Positions 21,872 to 33,366 of a stretch of DNA of 64,000 nt are shown here, in pieces. The DNA is taken from positions 50,618,540 to 50,682,539 of the forward strand of contig CM040432.1 of NCBI GenBank assembly GCA_022702705.1, read 5' to 3'. Source of the stretch: Papilionanthe hookeriana x Papilionanthe teres. Its lineage: Eukaryota; Streptophyta; Magnoliopsida; Asparagales; Orchidaceae. The translations under genes and the position numbers were made by a program. Every line of letters starts with the position of its first letter. The first letter of the stretch is position 1. Under the pieces are notes generated by a model that saw only the letters and a list, made by a program, of their open reading frames with translations, was not told the DNA's origin and ran no database searches.

Positions 21872-23348
21872 ATGTCGAACGGGCGGTTGGTCCTGAACTT
21901 TAGAAATGGCGTAAGCCTTACTCTCAACGAAAAGAGGGTGAAAGATGGAGCGATAATAGAGATTGACTCGGACTTCGCACCGACGGGCCCGCAATACGAT
22001 GAAGGTGGCCGGGTCCCGGTTGACAGAGAGGAACCGCCCGGTCGAGCAAGAATGAAAGTGGGTGGCCCAAGCCACCAATCCAGCATCAAGAAAAGGAAAA
22101 CAAACACTGAGGAGGACAAGAGAATCAAGTCTGTAGTCGCTACAGTAGAGGGCAGGCTTGTCAGCGAAGTGCCCACAGAGAGTCAAGAAGTACGAAGGGC
22201 TACTCTCACAGCAACTCAGCGAAAAAATAAAAATCGCCGTATCCGCAAGATGTTAACTAAACTAGCAGCAGACCAGCACGACGAGGCAGTCACTACTACC
22301 AGTGCATATACTTCAAGGATACCGGTTCTCCAGGAACCTGAAGAAAGGAGGCCAGCTCCGAGGATAACAGAAGAAACCAGGGAAATCTCGAGAAGATCAG
22401 AAGAAGGAAGGCTACCACACCACCAGATAAAGCCACCACTAATGCATAACCTTGTTGCAGAAGCAACCCCGGAGGATGTCCCGACGGAGACCATCCCCGA
22501 GGAGCCGAGGATGCAGGAGAACGCTAAGGGATTGAGCCATATATCCCACAGTACGTCACCAGGCCTCGCCATTTGCAGATTATTCCAGAATACGAGCTAG
22601 AAAGAATGCAGAATGTCGAGAAGCAAACTTTTGAATACTTCGAGAGAATCGGAGGCAGGAGGATCAATATACTAGAAGGCCTCGAGCTACATACAGACGT
22701 GTTCTCAGAATACGAACAACAACAAATCGTGGACTGCATCCGGGATTTGAAAAGGATGGGTCGAGCAGGCCGCCTAAGAGAAAACACTTACTCGGAACCC
22801 CGGAGATGGATGCCAGGGAAAGGGAGAATTACAATACAATGTGGATGCTGCTACAACTTCGCATAAGACAGGAAGGGAAACCCATCGGGGATACTCCGTC
22901 ATGGCAAGGTAGATCCAATGCCATTAGTCATCAAAAGGATGGTAAAGAGAATGATAACGTGGAGGGTATCGCCGGCGGATTGCATACCCAACGGTTGCAT
23001 CATTAACATTTACAAGAAGGATGACTGCATACCACCGCACATAGATCACCACGACTTTGTCGGACCTTTACGCACGGCTTCTTTTACGAACGAGTGTAAT
23101 ATCATGTTTGGATCCGACCTCCGGATAGCGAGGCCCGAGTGAGTTCCGAGGGCCGAGTAAAGATACCATTACCGGTAGGTTCCGTCATGATACTAAAAGG
23201 CAATGGAGCAGATGTCGCTAAACATTGCATACCGGGAGTACCAATGAAGCGGATCTCAGTTACTTTTAGAAGGATGGATGACAGGAAAGCACCTTACCAC
23301 TTCCAGCCAGACCCGGAGCTAGAGAGCCTCCGGCCTTACGAGTTGTGA
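21872..23348 (+). pseudogene. Accessory ORF with AlkB (ALKBH9/10-like) 2OG-Fe(II) dioxygenase domain
   Basis: About 490 codons after integrase. Residues 1-35 resemble the ORF1 N-terminus (RLVLNFRNG...DGAIIE against KLIFSFVNG...NGIIRF). Residues of about 36-215 are charged and disordered-looking, with a basic KKRK (possible nuclear signal) and RKNKNRRIRKM. The AlkB domain starts near 22663 (NILEGLELHTDVFS) and shows WMPGKGRITIQCGCCYNFA, the N-x-Y motif (NIY), the iron ligands H-x-D (HID, 23038-23046) and distal His (KHC, 23223-23225), and R-x5-R for 2-oxoglutarate (RISVTFR, 23250-23270). The pattern matches plant ALKBH9/ALKBH10 RNA m6A demethylases. Lesions: a one-base loss near 22528, an in-frame TAA at 22864-22866 and a frameshift near 23130-23140. 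The likely role, removing m6A from element or host RNA, is inference. Confidence 0.85.
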
Positions 23349-24102
23349 GTTACATGGAAAATATCACACCTCCAACGTACATCCATACGGCATCCTTGCC
23401 AAGGATGGCTTGGAAGGTGATGTTATTGACCATGTACCTCACTATTCAGACATGGATTTTTGACAGATGCCTTTTTTTGGATGGATCAACAAAGATCATA
23501 CATAGTCCGTTTTGAGTCTACATGGATTATATGAGATGTATTCCAGATCTAGTTGTATGATGTATCTTCAACATGATTGGAATGAAAGTGACCATGTCAC
23601 ATTTTTGGCCTTCACCTCTTTTGTGCAAGTTGACTGAGAAACGCCATTAAAGTTAAATGAATAAAAAGAAACTTTCCTTAAAAATCTAAAAAATAATGGA
23701 CGCCAAATTCACATGACACATTAAATGAACGATAAAGCAAATTCGAATCATTAAAGGACTAACAAAATGAACACAAATCTCAAATCAAATCTCAATCAAA
23801 TTCAAACTCAACCTTCCAAATCTGAAATCCAATCCGTTCTACTCTCTCCTTTGTCTGGGATGGAAGCAGTCGATTCCATTGACACGGAGCCGCGAGGTTT
23901 CTGATTCGGATCTGATGGCGAGGAATTGTATCCAATCCAAACCAGCAACTTTCGATCAACTTTTTTGAATGGGATATGTAGCATCTACATATTCCCTCCT
24001 AATTTGTTTCTCTCCACAAAAAATCTTTTACAACTTCCATGAAATTCTCGAAACACCAAAATTCCACACTTTTCAAATAAACACTACAAATCTTTGCAAA
24101 AT
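23349..24102 (+). other. 3' UTR segment of element 1, no gene
   Basis: Non-coding sequence between the accessory ORF and the tandem repeats. I see no conserved domain, hairpin longer than 8 bp or obvious promoter. A GC-richer patch at about 23865-23930 lies between AT-rich stretches. Confidence 0.5.
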
Positions 24103-25220
24103 CAAATACATCAAAATCAAATTCTTGGGGTTGAGGATTTTACATCCGAAACTGCATTGCTTTAGGTTCTTTCCCTATCGCAATGAAATACATCAAAATC
24201 AAGTTTTTGGGGTTGAGGATTTTACATCCAATACCGCATTGCTTTAGGTTCTTTCCCTATCGCATTGAAATACATCAAAAATCAAATTCTTGGGGTTGAG
24301 GATTTTACATCCGATACTGCATTGCTTTAGGTTCTTTCCCTATTGCAATGAAATACATCAAAATCAAATTCTTGGGGTTGAGGATTTTACATCCGAGACT
24401 GCATTGCTTTAGGTTCTTTCCCTATCACAATGAAGTACATCAAAATCAAATTCTTGGGGTTGAGGATTTTACATCCGAAACTGCATTGCTTTAGGTTCTT
24501 TCCCTATCCCAATGAAATACATCAAAATCAAATTTTTGGGGTTGAGGATTTTACATCCGAGACTTCATTGCTTTAGGTTCTTTCCCTATCGCAATGAAAT
24601 ACATCAAAATCAAATTTTTGGGGTTGAGGATTTTACATCCGATACTGCATTGCTTTAGGTTCTTTCCCTGTCGCAATGAAGTACATCAAAATCAAATTCT
24701 TGGGGTTGAGGATTTTACATCCGATACTGCATTGCTTTAGGTTCTTTCCCTATCGCAATGAAATACATCAAAATCAAATTCTTGGGGTTGAGGATTTTAC
24801 ATCCGAGGCTGCATTGCTTTAGGTTCTTTCCCTATCGCAATGAAATACATCAAAATCAAATTCTTGGGGTTGAGGATTTTACATCAGAGACTGCATTGCT
24901 TTAGGTTCTTTCCCTATCGCAATGAAATACATCAAAATCAAACTTTTGGGGTTGAGGATTTTACATCCAATACCGCATTGCTTTAGGTTCTCTCCCTATT
25001 GCAATGAAGCACACCAAATCAAGCTGTTGAGGTTAAGGATTTTACATCCAATACCGCATTGCTTTAGGTTCTCTCCCTATTGCAATGTAGCACACCAAAT
25101 CAAGCTGTTAAGGTTAAGGATTTTACATCCAATACCGCATTGCTCTGAGTTCTTTCCTCATTGTAATGGTTCAATCCAATCAATTCAAATTTTTGAGGTT
25201 GAAGATGTTACATCTAAAAC
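24103..25220 (+). repeat. 82-bp tandem repeat array in 3' UTR (about 13.5 copies)
   Basis: Monomers start at about 24103, 24185, 24267, 24350, 24432, 24514, 24596, 24678, 24760, 24842, 24924, 25006, 25087 and 25168, so the period is 81-83 bp. Each holds TTGGGGTTGAGGATTTTACA and GCATTGCTTTAGGTTC. The first eleven copies are very similar and the last three diverge. Since 82 is not a multiple of three, the short open frames here are not coding. Tandem repeats in the 3' UTR are a known feature of Tat/Ogre-lineage elements and can seed satellite DNA. Confidence 0.92.
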
Positions 25221-25544
25221 CACAAAATTCCAATTTTCATTTCAAGTTCAAATCCCTTCTAATTAATTTTAACAAAACTTCAATTTAAATTGAAGCTCAA
25301 ACTAAAATATGAACTTACACATCAAAACTTAAACTGAAAAAAAATGAAATCTAAATCAAAATCCCCCAGATCATGTGATTTGGGATTCACCTGCTTTTCC
25401 TTTCCCCAGTGAGAGTTCAGGAATCTCCAGTCTCAGAGATATAATTGACACTCCCCAGCAGAAATTCTTCTACTTCGTCCTAAGTTTGTCACTTGGACAT
25501 CTTTGTTGGTTTTGTTGATCTTTTCGGTCAACGCCAATACGCGC

Positions 25545-25565
25545 GGTGTGCTTGGTTAGCACACC
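25545..25565 (+). other. Hairpin just upstream of the PPT
   Basis: GGTGTGCT / AGCACACC is a perfect 8-bp stem with loop TGGTT, three bases before the PPT-complementary stretch. A second 8-bp hairpin lies just inside the LTR (25590-25610), so the PPT sits between two hairpins. Confidence 0.65.
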
Positions 25566-25585
25566 ACACCTATTGGGGGTCTATT
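25566..25585 (+). other. Polypurine tract region of element 1
   Basis: TATTGGGGGTCTATT (25571-25585) directly precedes the LTR TG at 25586 and is the presumed plus-strand primer. It is short and interrupted compared with the Athila PPT. ACACCTATTGGGGGTC (25566-25581) is the reverse complement of a conserved leader sequence. Confidence 0.7.
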
Positions 25586-27969
25586 TGTTGACCTCATTTT
25601 TGATGAGGTCTTCTCTTCTTTTTTTAGTACTTAGGATCTAGCCTTAGACTTTTCCTTTGACTATCCTAGAGGATTAGAATTAGGACCCACCACTTAGAAA
25701 TTCAAACCACTTCTTAACTCCCTGCAAACTCCACAAACTTGATTGTAGACCCCTAATCACCTAGAGGGTTGAAATCAAATGTGGAAGTTTAAAGGATGAG
25801 TTCCTATAGGACTCTTTGGCCTTAGGATCGCCTTAGGTGGCCTGGTCTGGTGAGGGTTGACTTACACACACACTACACTTATACACTACACTTTCACACA
25901 CCTTCTAAAACCACACCTATACCCAACTTGACCTCCTGACTCATGAAGGTGATTCACATGGATGGTCCTTAACCCCTAAGCCCTTGGCTAAGAGGGTTAG
26001 GAACAAAATAGTGAATGCCTCAAATGATCCCCTTCATGGCTCATGTGGGCTTGATATGGCTTCATGGCTCAACCAAAATGATTTCATTCCACTTACATTC
26101 ACCCAATCTTCAATTTTCCAAAATTTCAATTTTTGACCTCTGGGACCCCAGACCCGCCTAGCCTACCAAAAACCCTTGAAATTACCCAAATTTTCCAAAA
26201 ATCTCCAAATCACCCAAAATTCTTCAAAATCAATCCTAAACATTCTCCCACCACTCAAATTGATCATTTTTTACCCAAAATATCCAAAATTCCAAAAATA
26301 CCGCCAATACCCTCCAAATACCCAAAATGCCCCTCTTGACCCAAAAATCCAAAAATTCAGAAAAATCCCAGAAAATTCTAGAAAATCCTAAATATTCCCA
26401 ATTTCATTTGTTCAACTACACCATGGGCCAATTGTGTCAATTTACCCCACTTTTGTCAAAATCCCCAATTTGACCCATTTTAACCCAAAGTGAACCCAAT
26501 TTCAAACCAAACCTATCCAATTGACCCAAATTCTGGTCCAATTCAATTCTAAACTTCAATTCAACATCCCCAACACCAATCTAGACCAAATACAAGCCCA
26601 ATTTGATTGGCATTTGAATCCAATTTCACTCTTGACCTTAAAGCCCAATTTGGACCCATGACCCAAACTTAGCCCAAACTAACCTAATTCAACTCTAATT
26701 AACCCCAAATCTTTTCTAAACCTTCCCTAACATCCCTACAAACAAAACACTAACATGATTTGCCCAAAATTTGAACCCAAACCCAACTCAAATTCAACCC
26801 AAAGCCAAAACTCCTTACATGGGCCTACACCTAAACCTAACCCAAATGGGCCCAAACCCCAAAATCCAAACCCAACCAAAGTTGAAACCTCTTTGAAACA
26901 GCCCTACAAACATTTCTCAACATTAATTTTACACCAATTTCAACATTAGCCCAACATTAGCCCAAATTCAACCCAATTCAAACCCAAACCACCTCAAATT
27001 TGTTTCAAACCACTCATGGCACATGCCTAAACCAATTGCAACATTTATTTGACATGGTCCTTCACAAAACTTTCATCCCAAAAGCCCATTTTAAAATCCA
27101 AAAGCCCACTTCCATGAAGCCTTTAAAAGCCCACTTCCACCAAATCCAAAAGCCCATTCCCTTAAACCATTTTAAAAGCCCACCTTTACCAAATTTTAAA
27201 AGCCCAAACCCATCCTAAAGCCCACACTACAATCTCATCTCATCCTCACTCAATTAATATCACTCCCTAAGTGATAAATCCATCATGAAAATCAAACCAA
27301 AATGGTATTATGCCAAATCCCATCAATTAACCCCAAAATTTCCAAAAACTCCTAAAACCCTTTTCCATGAAAATTGACCAAACTCTTGGCAAGCCAAATG
27401 TAAGCCATGAAGCCACTCTTAAGCCACATGCAAGCCATGTGAGTTGTTCACATGTGACCTTACCACATTGGGAAAAAGGAGGAGATCCTTTCCACACTCC
27501 CTTAAGGTGATTAATCATCTCCATGTCTCCCCTAAACCATGTTTAAATCTAATTGTACTTGGATTGTGACTTGACCCCACTAATCAAGCTGATCCAAATC
27601 ACTTTCCCTTCGACCTAAACCAAGCATTGGGTGGTGCACCTAGCCCAAAAGGATGGGTTGACCCATTTAGAGCCAAAATGGCCTCTCCCCCATGCCATTT
27701 TAATCAAAGCTCTTTACACATGGCATTGGCCAATTGCCTACACAAAACCCCAGCCCCAACCCACCTGAACTTGAGGGTGACCCTTGCCTGTCGACCAGCC
27801 GCATGGATCACCGGAAAACACCATGGACGAGACCTTGGGAGGAGCCAAAAAATTCAATTCTCCCTTGCTGACTTGTCTCAACCCAAATGGACAGCATAGC
27901 TCTTCTTCTCCTCACCGAGCAGCGGTGATCCCAGCCTTAAACCCCCCTGGGAGGCCCTGCACCCTCTCC

Positions 27970-27977
27970 TATTTAAA
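27970..27977 (+). promoter_or_regulatory. LTR TATA box (element 1, 3' LTR)
   Basis: TATTTAAA lies in CTCCTATTTAAACACCACCT, equivalent to 7602 and 55546. Confidence 0.65.
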
Positions 27978-30619
27978 CACCACCTCCTCTCGGCCATGAG
28001 AGGTGCTGAAACAAACCTTAAGGAAACTCTGCCAAAATTGTTCCAGACTACTCCCCACACATAGAGAACTTGATCCCCACTGAAATCCCCCTGCCATTTC
28101 CTCTCTGTGAGCTCAATTTCAGAGTTGAAATCCAAGCCCAAAACCAGGACACTTCTCCACAGTGAGCCAATCCTCAAATTGATTGGTCCTACACCTTCAC
28201 CAGACCAAGAAGAGAAGTTTACCAGCAAAAGCCCCCTATCCAGGCCACCCATCTGTTCCAGACTCCAAGCTTTGTAATCGGCTGTGGTCGAAATCATACC
28301 TGGACAATTCACCGGGCCAAGGGACTTCATCTGGAGCTTGCTTGGACCCGATCGAAGGTGACACAACTCTCGGATCGAAGCTTCCTTCTCCGAGCAAAGG
28401 TATGGACTCACTCTTCTTCCCGAGCTTACAGAGATTCTCTATTTAGTTTGAGTCAATTTCAATACATGTTTACAGTATGGATGTGTTCGCCTCCTCAAGA
28501 CAAATCCATAGAGCATAAGAACACAAAAATCCGTTGAGAATCGAGTGAGAAATTAGGGTTAGAAGGTTGACGGTCACGGGTGCACACCAGTCGTAGATGA
28601 TGACTGAGAGCCATCAGATCGAGCGTGTATCGAGCGGACGGTCTGGATCAAGCCGGACAGCGCGATGGTGCATGAACCGCGGGCCCCTGGAGCACTGAGT
28701 CGGATGGCGACGCCGAATTAGAAGACAACGCGTGGCCTTTCGGAGCTGCCGAGGATGGCGTGGCGCCGCGTGGATAAGTAGGAAATTAGGGTATTTTTTG
28801 ATTTATTTAATTCCCTAAACTTCAAAAATGCATAACTTTGTGTAGGAAAATCAGAAAAATAAAATAAAAATACCCTCTTGCTCAGTGAGCAGAGGAGAAT
28901 AATGTGGAAAAGAAATCATGTAATTTCATCAAGTATTTTATTTTTAATTATTTATTTACTCTCTGCATTATTTCAATTTTCCATGCATGTATACAATTCA
29001 CCATAGCATGAGACCATAGGGCTCTTGAAGCCTCTGAATTTGGGAACATTCCCTGAATTTTCCAAAGTCAGAGGCCACCCTTATGAAGAGTTATTGATTT
29101 TTCAATTCTAGGTCACTATTCTAAGTATTTTAATTTCAATAATTAGCATATTATGAAATAAATTCTAGGAAAATTTGGTGATGTTTCTTATGACCAGAGG
29201 ACCCTAGGGAAAATAGGTTTTGAGTTAACTCACTTGTAATAACCCTAATTGGCTTAAACACCCAAAATGGAGCTTTAATTAATTAGAGCTAATCATACAT
29301 CAAATTGACTTGAAATCAATTCTCCATTGACCTTTAGGATCAAAGGAACCCACCATAAAAGTTTGTAGTCAATTGGACTTGGTTAGCCCTATCAAATGAG
29401 TTGATTAATCCATTTAGCCAAAATTAAACTTCAAAAATTCATAACTTTCAAAATACTTTTCAAAAATTCACCAAATTGGTTTTGGAGCCTCTTTGATATC
29501 AGGGTAATTTTGAGAAAATTAAAATTACAATTTTCTAAAAAAGTTGATTTTTTGCATTATTTTAATATTTTTTAATAATTAAAAAATAATAAAAATCACA
29601 AAAATAAAAAATTCATCAAAATATCACATTTTAAATTTTAATCACTTAGGAACAAACCCCATATTTTTTCTTAAGTCTCTATGATGAGATATTCAATTTT
29701 AAAGCCCTAAGGTAATTTTAAAATTAAAAAATGCATTTTCTAGCATTTTCACTAAAATAGTTCTAATAAATCAAAGAAAAATCAGAAAATTGTAAAAATT
29801 AGTTTTCTGATTTCCTTGATATCAGAGAGATTTTTGAAAAATATAAAATTCATTTTTCAACCTTTATTTTATTTTTAAATTAATTAATTCTCCAAAACTC
29901 AAAATAATTATAATAAAAAGAATATAATTCAAAAAATCACCAAGATTGGTCCAAGTGGTCCTCTGGTAATTAGAAATGTCTCATAATTTTCTTAAGGACA
30001 GAAACTTTCCCTTGGTCATATTATTGAATTTTCCTTGAAAATCCCTATTTTCCACCAAAAAAATTACATAAATAAATAAAATACAGAAAAATCACATTTT
30101 CTCCTCTAATGTCTTGATTGACATATGAGTGAAGTCTCATAAAAATTTCAAATTCATTTAAGCTCAATTTAGTGAGTTATGAAATTAGTAAGTTTAAATG
30201 GCAAAATGGTAATTAAAATTTTAACCTATAATTAAAAATTTTAGTTTTAATTAAAAGTGTAGGTAAAATATTTGATACTAAGTTGATTTTGGATGTTTGA
30301 AACTTAGGTAGTTAAAGCCTACCAAACAATTTGAAAATAATTAAAATAAACCTTAATTAAATAATTAATTAAATTTGGAAAAATAATGAAAAATTGGAAT
30401 TATTAAAATAGGGATATTATTAGGAAGAAATTTATTCTTTAATTCAAGAATCCCTAAATTAATCACCTCAATAATATTTAATTCCTAATTAAAATGATAA
30501 TCCAAATTCACGATTTAAAATGCTAAAAGACTTAATCATTAAACTAAATTAAAGTTAAAACATTTAAATTAAATCCTTCTAAAATTTCAATTAAATTAAT
30601 ACTTTAACAATTAAATTAA

Positions 30620-30955
30620 ATCATCCTTAAAGCATAAAAAATAAAATATTAAATTAAAATTAAAAATAAAATTAAATTAAAATTTAAATTAAATTAAAAT
30701 TAAAAATAAAATTAAATTAAATTTAAATTTAAGCTAAATTAAATTAAATTAATTTTAATTTAAATTTAAATTAAATTAAATTAAATTAAATTAAAACATA
30801 TTAAATTAAATTAAATTAAATAAAAATTATAATAATAAAATCAAATTAAAATAAAATTAAAATTAAGTTAAAAAAAATTAAATTAAAATTAAAACTAAAC
30901 CAAATTAAATTAAACTAAAATTAAATTAAATTAAATTGAATTAAATATAACATCA
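30620..30955. repeat. (AATTA)n microsatellite in 3' LTR
   Basis: Imperfect AATTA pentamers, collinear with 10270-10590. Confidence 0.85.
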
Positions 30956-33052
30956 CCTAAGACATAGAAAATTCAAAATAAATCTAAAATAACTTGAACA
31001 CTATTCCAAACTTAAACCCATTAATTAAAATTAAATCAAATCACAAATCACTTGAACATCAATTTGCCCTCAAAAACTCTTGTTATCATAACTTCTAAAC
31101 AGAGTGTTAAGTGAAGTGTTACTTCACTCGTAGGATATTCAAATGTCCTAGTTCACTGAGCAAGATAATAAAACTTGAACTCCTGGATGATTAATTCATT
31201 TGTATAATAAAATTCTTTTGGACTTAAAACAATCCTAGAGGTATTGTAAAGATCTTTAAGACTCGTCTTAAGCACTTCCTCAATATGATAGGATATTTAT
31301 AAGAACAATTGAACTTAATTGTTCTTTGATGAAGAAAATCGTCCTCAAACCAAAACACAAGAACCTAGACGTCATAGGAGATGACTAGCTATAGGAGTAG
31401 GACCTTGGTAGAAAACCATAACCCTTCCCTTAGCTTTACCTAGGAACTTGCTTTAAATGCTTAAATATTCTAAATTGTGTTTAAGTGCGACTTGGGATGA
31501 CGGGAAGACCCTCCGGGTATGCTTTTATTTTATTGCAATTTACTTTATTGCAATTTACTTAATCGCATCGCACTTACTTTTCTTGCATGATAAACAACCG
31601 TTGCATGAAAACCCACACCTTTAGGATAGTCCCTAAAACCGAAACCAAAATTAAATTAAAAGTCATTACAAGATAAAATTCCCCGCCACAACATTTCAAA
31701 ATATAAAACAACTCAAAATTTAATCACAAACGAACAACAAAACTACAACTACAACTAAATTAAAACGTCTTGTTGGATGATCGGGAATACCTCGGATGAT
31801 GTAACCTACGTGTTGCTAACGGGATTTCCCACGGTCTAAATGAAAGTGTGAAACTCATTTAGTTGAGTTTAGCAAATTCATCTGGACTAAGTGAATCCGA
31901 TAAAAATAACGATGCCGGAAGGATGGAACCGTGGGATCTTAACCGGTGTTGTTATAATCAACTTTAAGATTTGTTTTAATTAAAACATAAAAAACACTTG
32001 GAAATTAAGACTTTCTCTAAACCAAAACACTTCTCTCATCTCCTAATTTATGACTTCTAAAACTAAACCTCTGCAACAACAAGGAGCTCGGAGCATGGAG
32101 GGCAGCACGACCATCGTCATCAGCAAAACCTGAGTCTACTTCAGCAAAACTTTCTTAGAATTAAATAACCAAGCCATAGGATTTCGAGGTTGTTTGCCTA
32201 GTGCAATGTAAATCCTCAATCTTTTGTTAGGCCTTTGCATTACAAATTAAGCCCTAACCAGTCTTAGGATTCCGAGGTAGTCGTCCGGTACGACATAAAC
32301 CCTCACATCTTCGAGGCTATTTGTGTGATCACATCATACGAATATAAGTCCTAATTAATTAAAATTGGCAAGATCAAAAAATTAAATAAATATTAGGGCT
32401 TTCCTAAATTCAAGCCAAACAATAGGATAGTCGGGAAATTACCGAAGTTCTCTTCGAATCTGTGATTTCTCCTACCTTTCTTCCTTTGAATTCCCAAAAT
32501 AAAATGTTCCAAATTTGATCCATTCCCTATTGAAATTCCAAAATTCAATCCCTTGAAAACTTAAACTTTGAAATTCTTGAGAGCAGAACTACTGATTATT
32601 ATCGAGAGTTTTCTTGGGTGATTCCCGTCACTTAAGATGTAATTAACTATAGGGGCTTGCCCTTATAGGGAATTTTAAGAACCCAGGTAATATAAACCCT
32701 ATTTAATGTTTTCATATTAAGCAGGGGAACTTGTCGGCAAATAAAATGGTTTCGCAGACCAAACGGATGTCACAAACCTTCTAGTTTATTTAATCGAGCC
32801 CCACCATCAAACAGTGTGCCTATTCTTTGGAATAGACACGCAGTTTGTGGTGTGGTGCTCGTTTATATAAACTATTCGAGATGTGAGATCAGTTTGATTT
32901 CATATCTTAAAATTTTTAAAATTATTTTTAAAATCAAAACACTACTTTCCAAATCATATATATATGTAAATTAAATTTAAAATTCACCGACAAATTCTGT
33001 TAGGCAACCTCTTTTCACAAATACAACACATAACCTAAAAAAATAGCCGACA

Positions 33053-33349
33053 ATAGTAAGTAAAATTATTTTCAAATAAAGATTTTTAAGTGAGAAAAAT
33101 AAGTGTTTGAGTCCTATATTTTGAAGAATCTACAAATATTTCTGAATCAGATAGAAACTTATATTTGTCATTTTTCTTTACTTAAGAACTTTCTAAACTT
33201 TAAGTTGGTTTTAATTACTGAAATTTTTTCTAAATTGGACTATTCCTTTTCTAGAACAAAATTTTGTTATCTTCCTAAGAAACTCATTACATAATTTGCA
33301 TGCTAAAATGTTCTATGAGATTAACTGTCACTTGAGGACAAGTAACATT
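33053..33349 (+). other. Athila-type 3' UTR remnant
   Basis: An AT-rich stretch that leads into an Athila PPT, with no gene supported. It is interrupted on the left by the Ogre/Tat 3' LTR end. Confidence 0.5.
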
Positions 33350-33366
33350 TTAAGTTTGGGAGATTT
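33330..33366 (+). other. Athila-type PPT
   Basis: CACTTGAGGACAAGTAACAT then TTTAAGTTTGGGAGATTT directly before the LTR start at 33367. It is nearly identical to 1602-1638. Confidence 0.82.

Larger units (their letters stand above)
25586..33052 (+). repeat. 3' LTR of Ogre/Tat element 1 (complete, 7467 bp)
   Basis: It starts TGTTGACCTCATTTTTGATG and ends TAGCCGACA. The U3 (25586 to about 28000) contains a strongly C/A-rich, G-poor tract (26100-27250). A TATA box lies at 27970-27977, and a GC-rich R/U5 start at about 28000-28800. Then come a long AT-rich part with the AATTA microsatellite, a TGAAGTGTTACTTCA dyad (about 31110) and the U5 hairpin (32647-32668). No coding gene is supported; a 90-codon frame at 27627 also occurs at 7260 but lies in U3 upstream of the TATA box. 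The base after the LTR does not match any intact 5' flank, because the 5' end of the element is lost. Confidence 0.92.

Noticed and set aside
24922..25266. 114-codon frame of repeated LRILHPIPHC-like units
   Set aside because: The repeat unit is 82 bp, not a multiple of three, and other copies of the array are closed in that frame; non-coding tandem repeat.
33103..33294. 63-codon frame in the Athila 3' UTR before the PPT
   Set aside because: AT-rich Phe/Leu/Asn sequence. It is not shared with the equivalent region before 1621.
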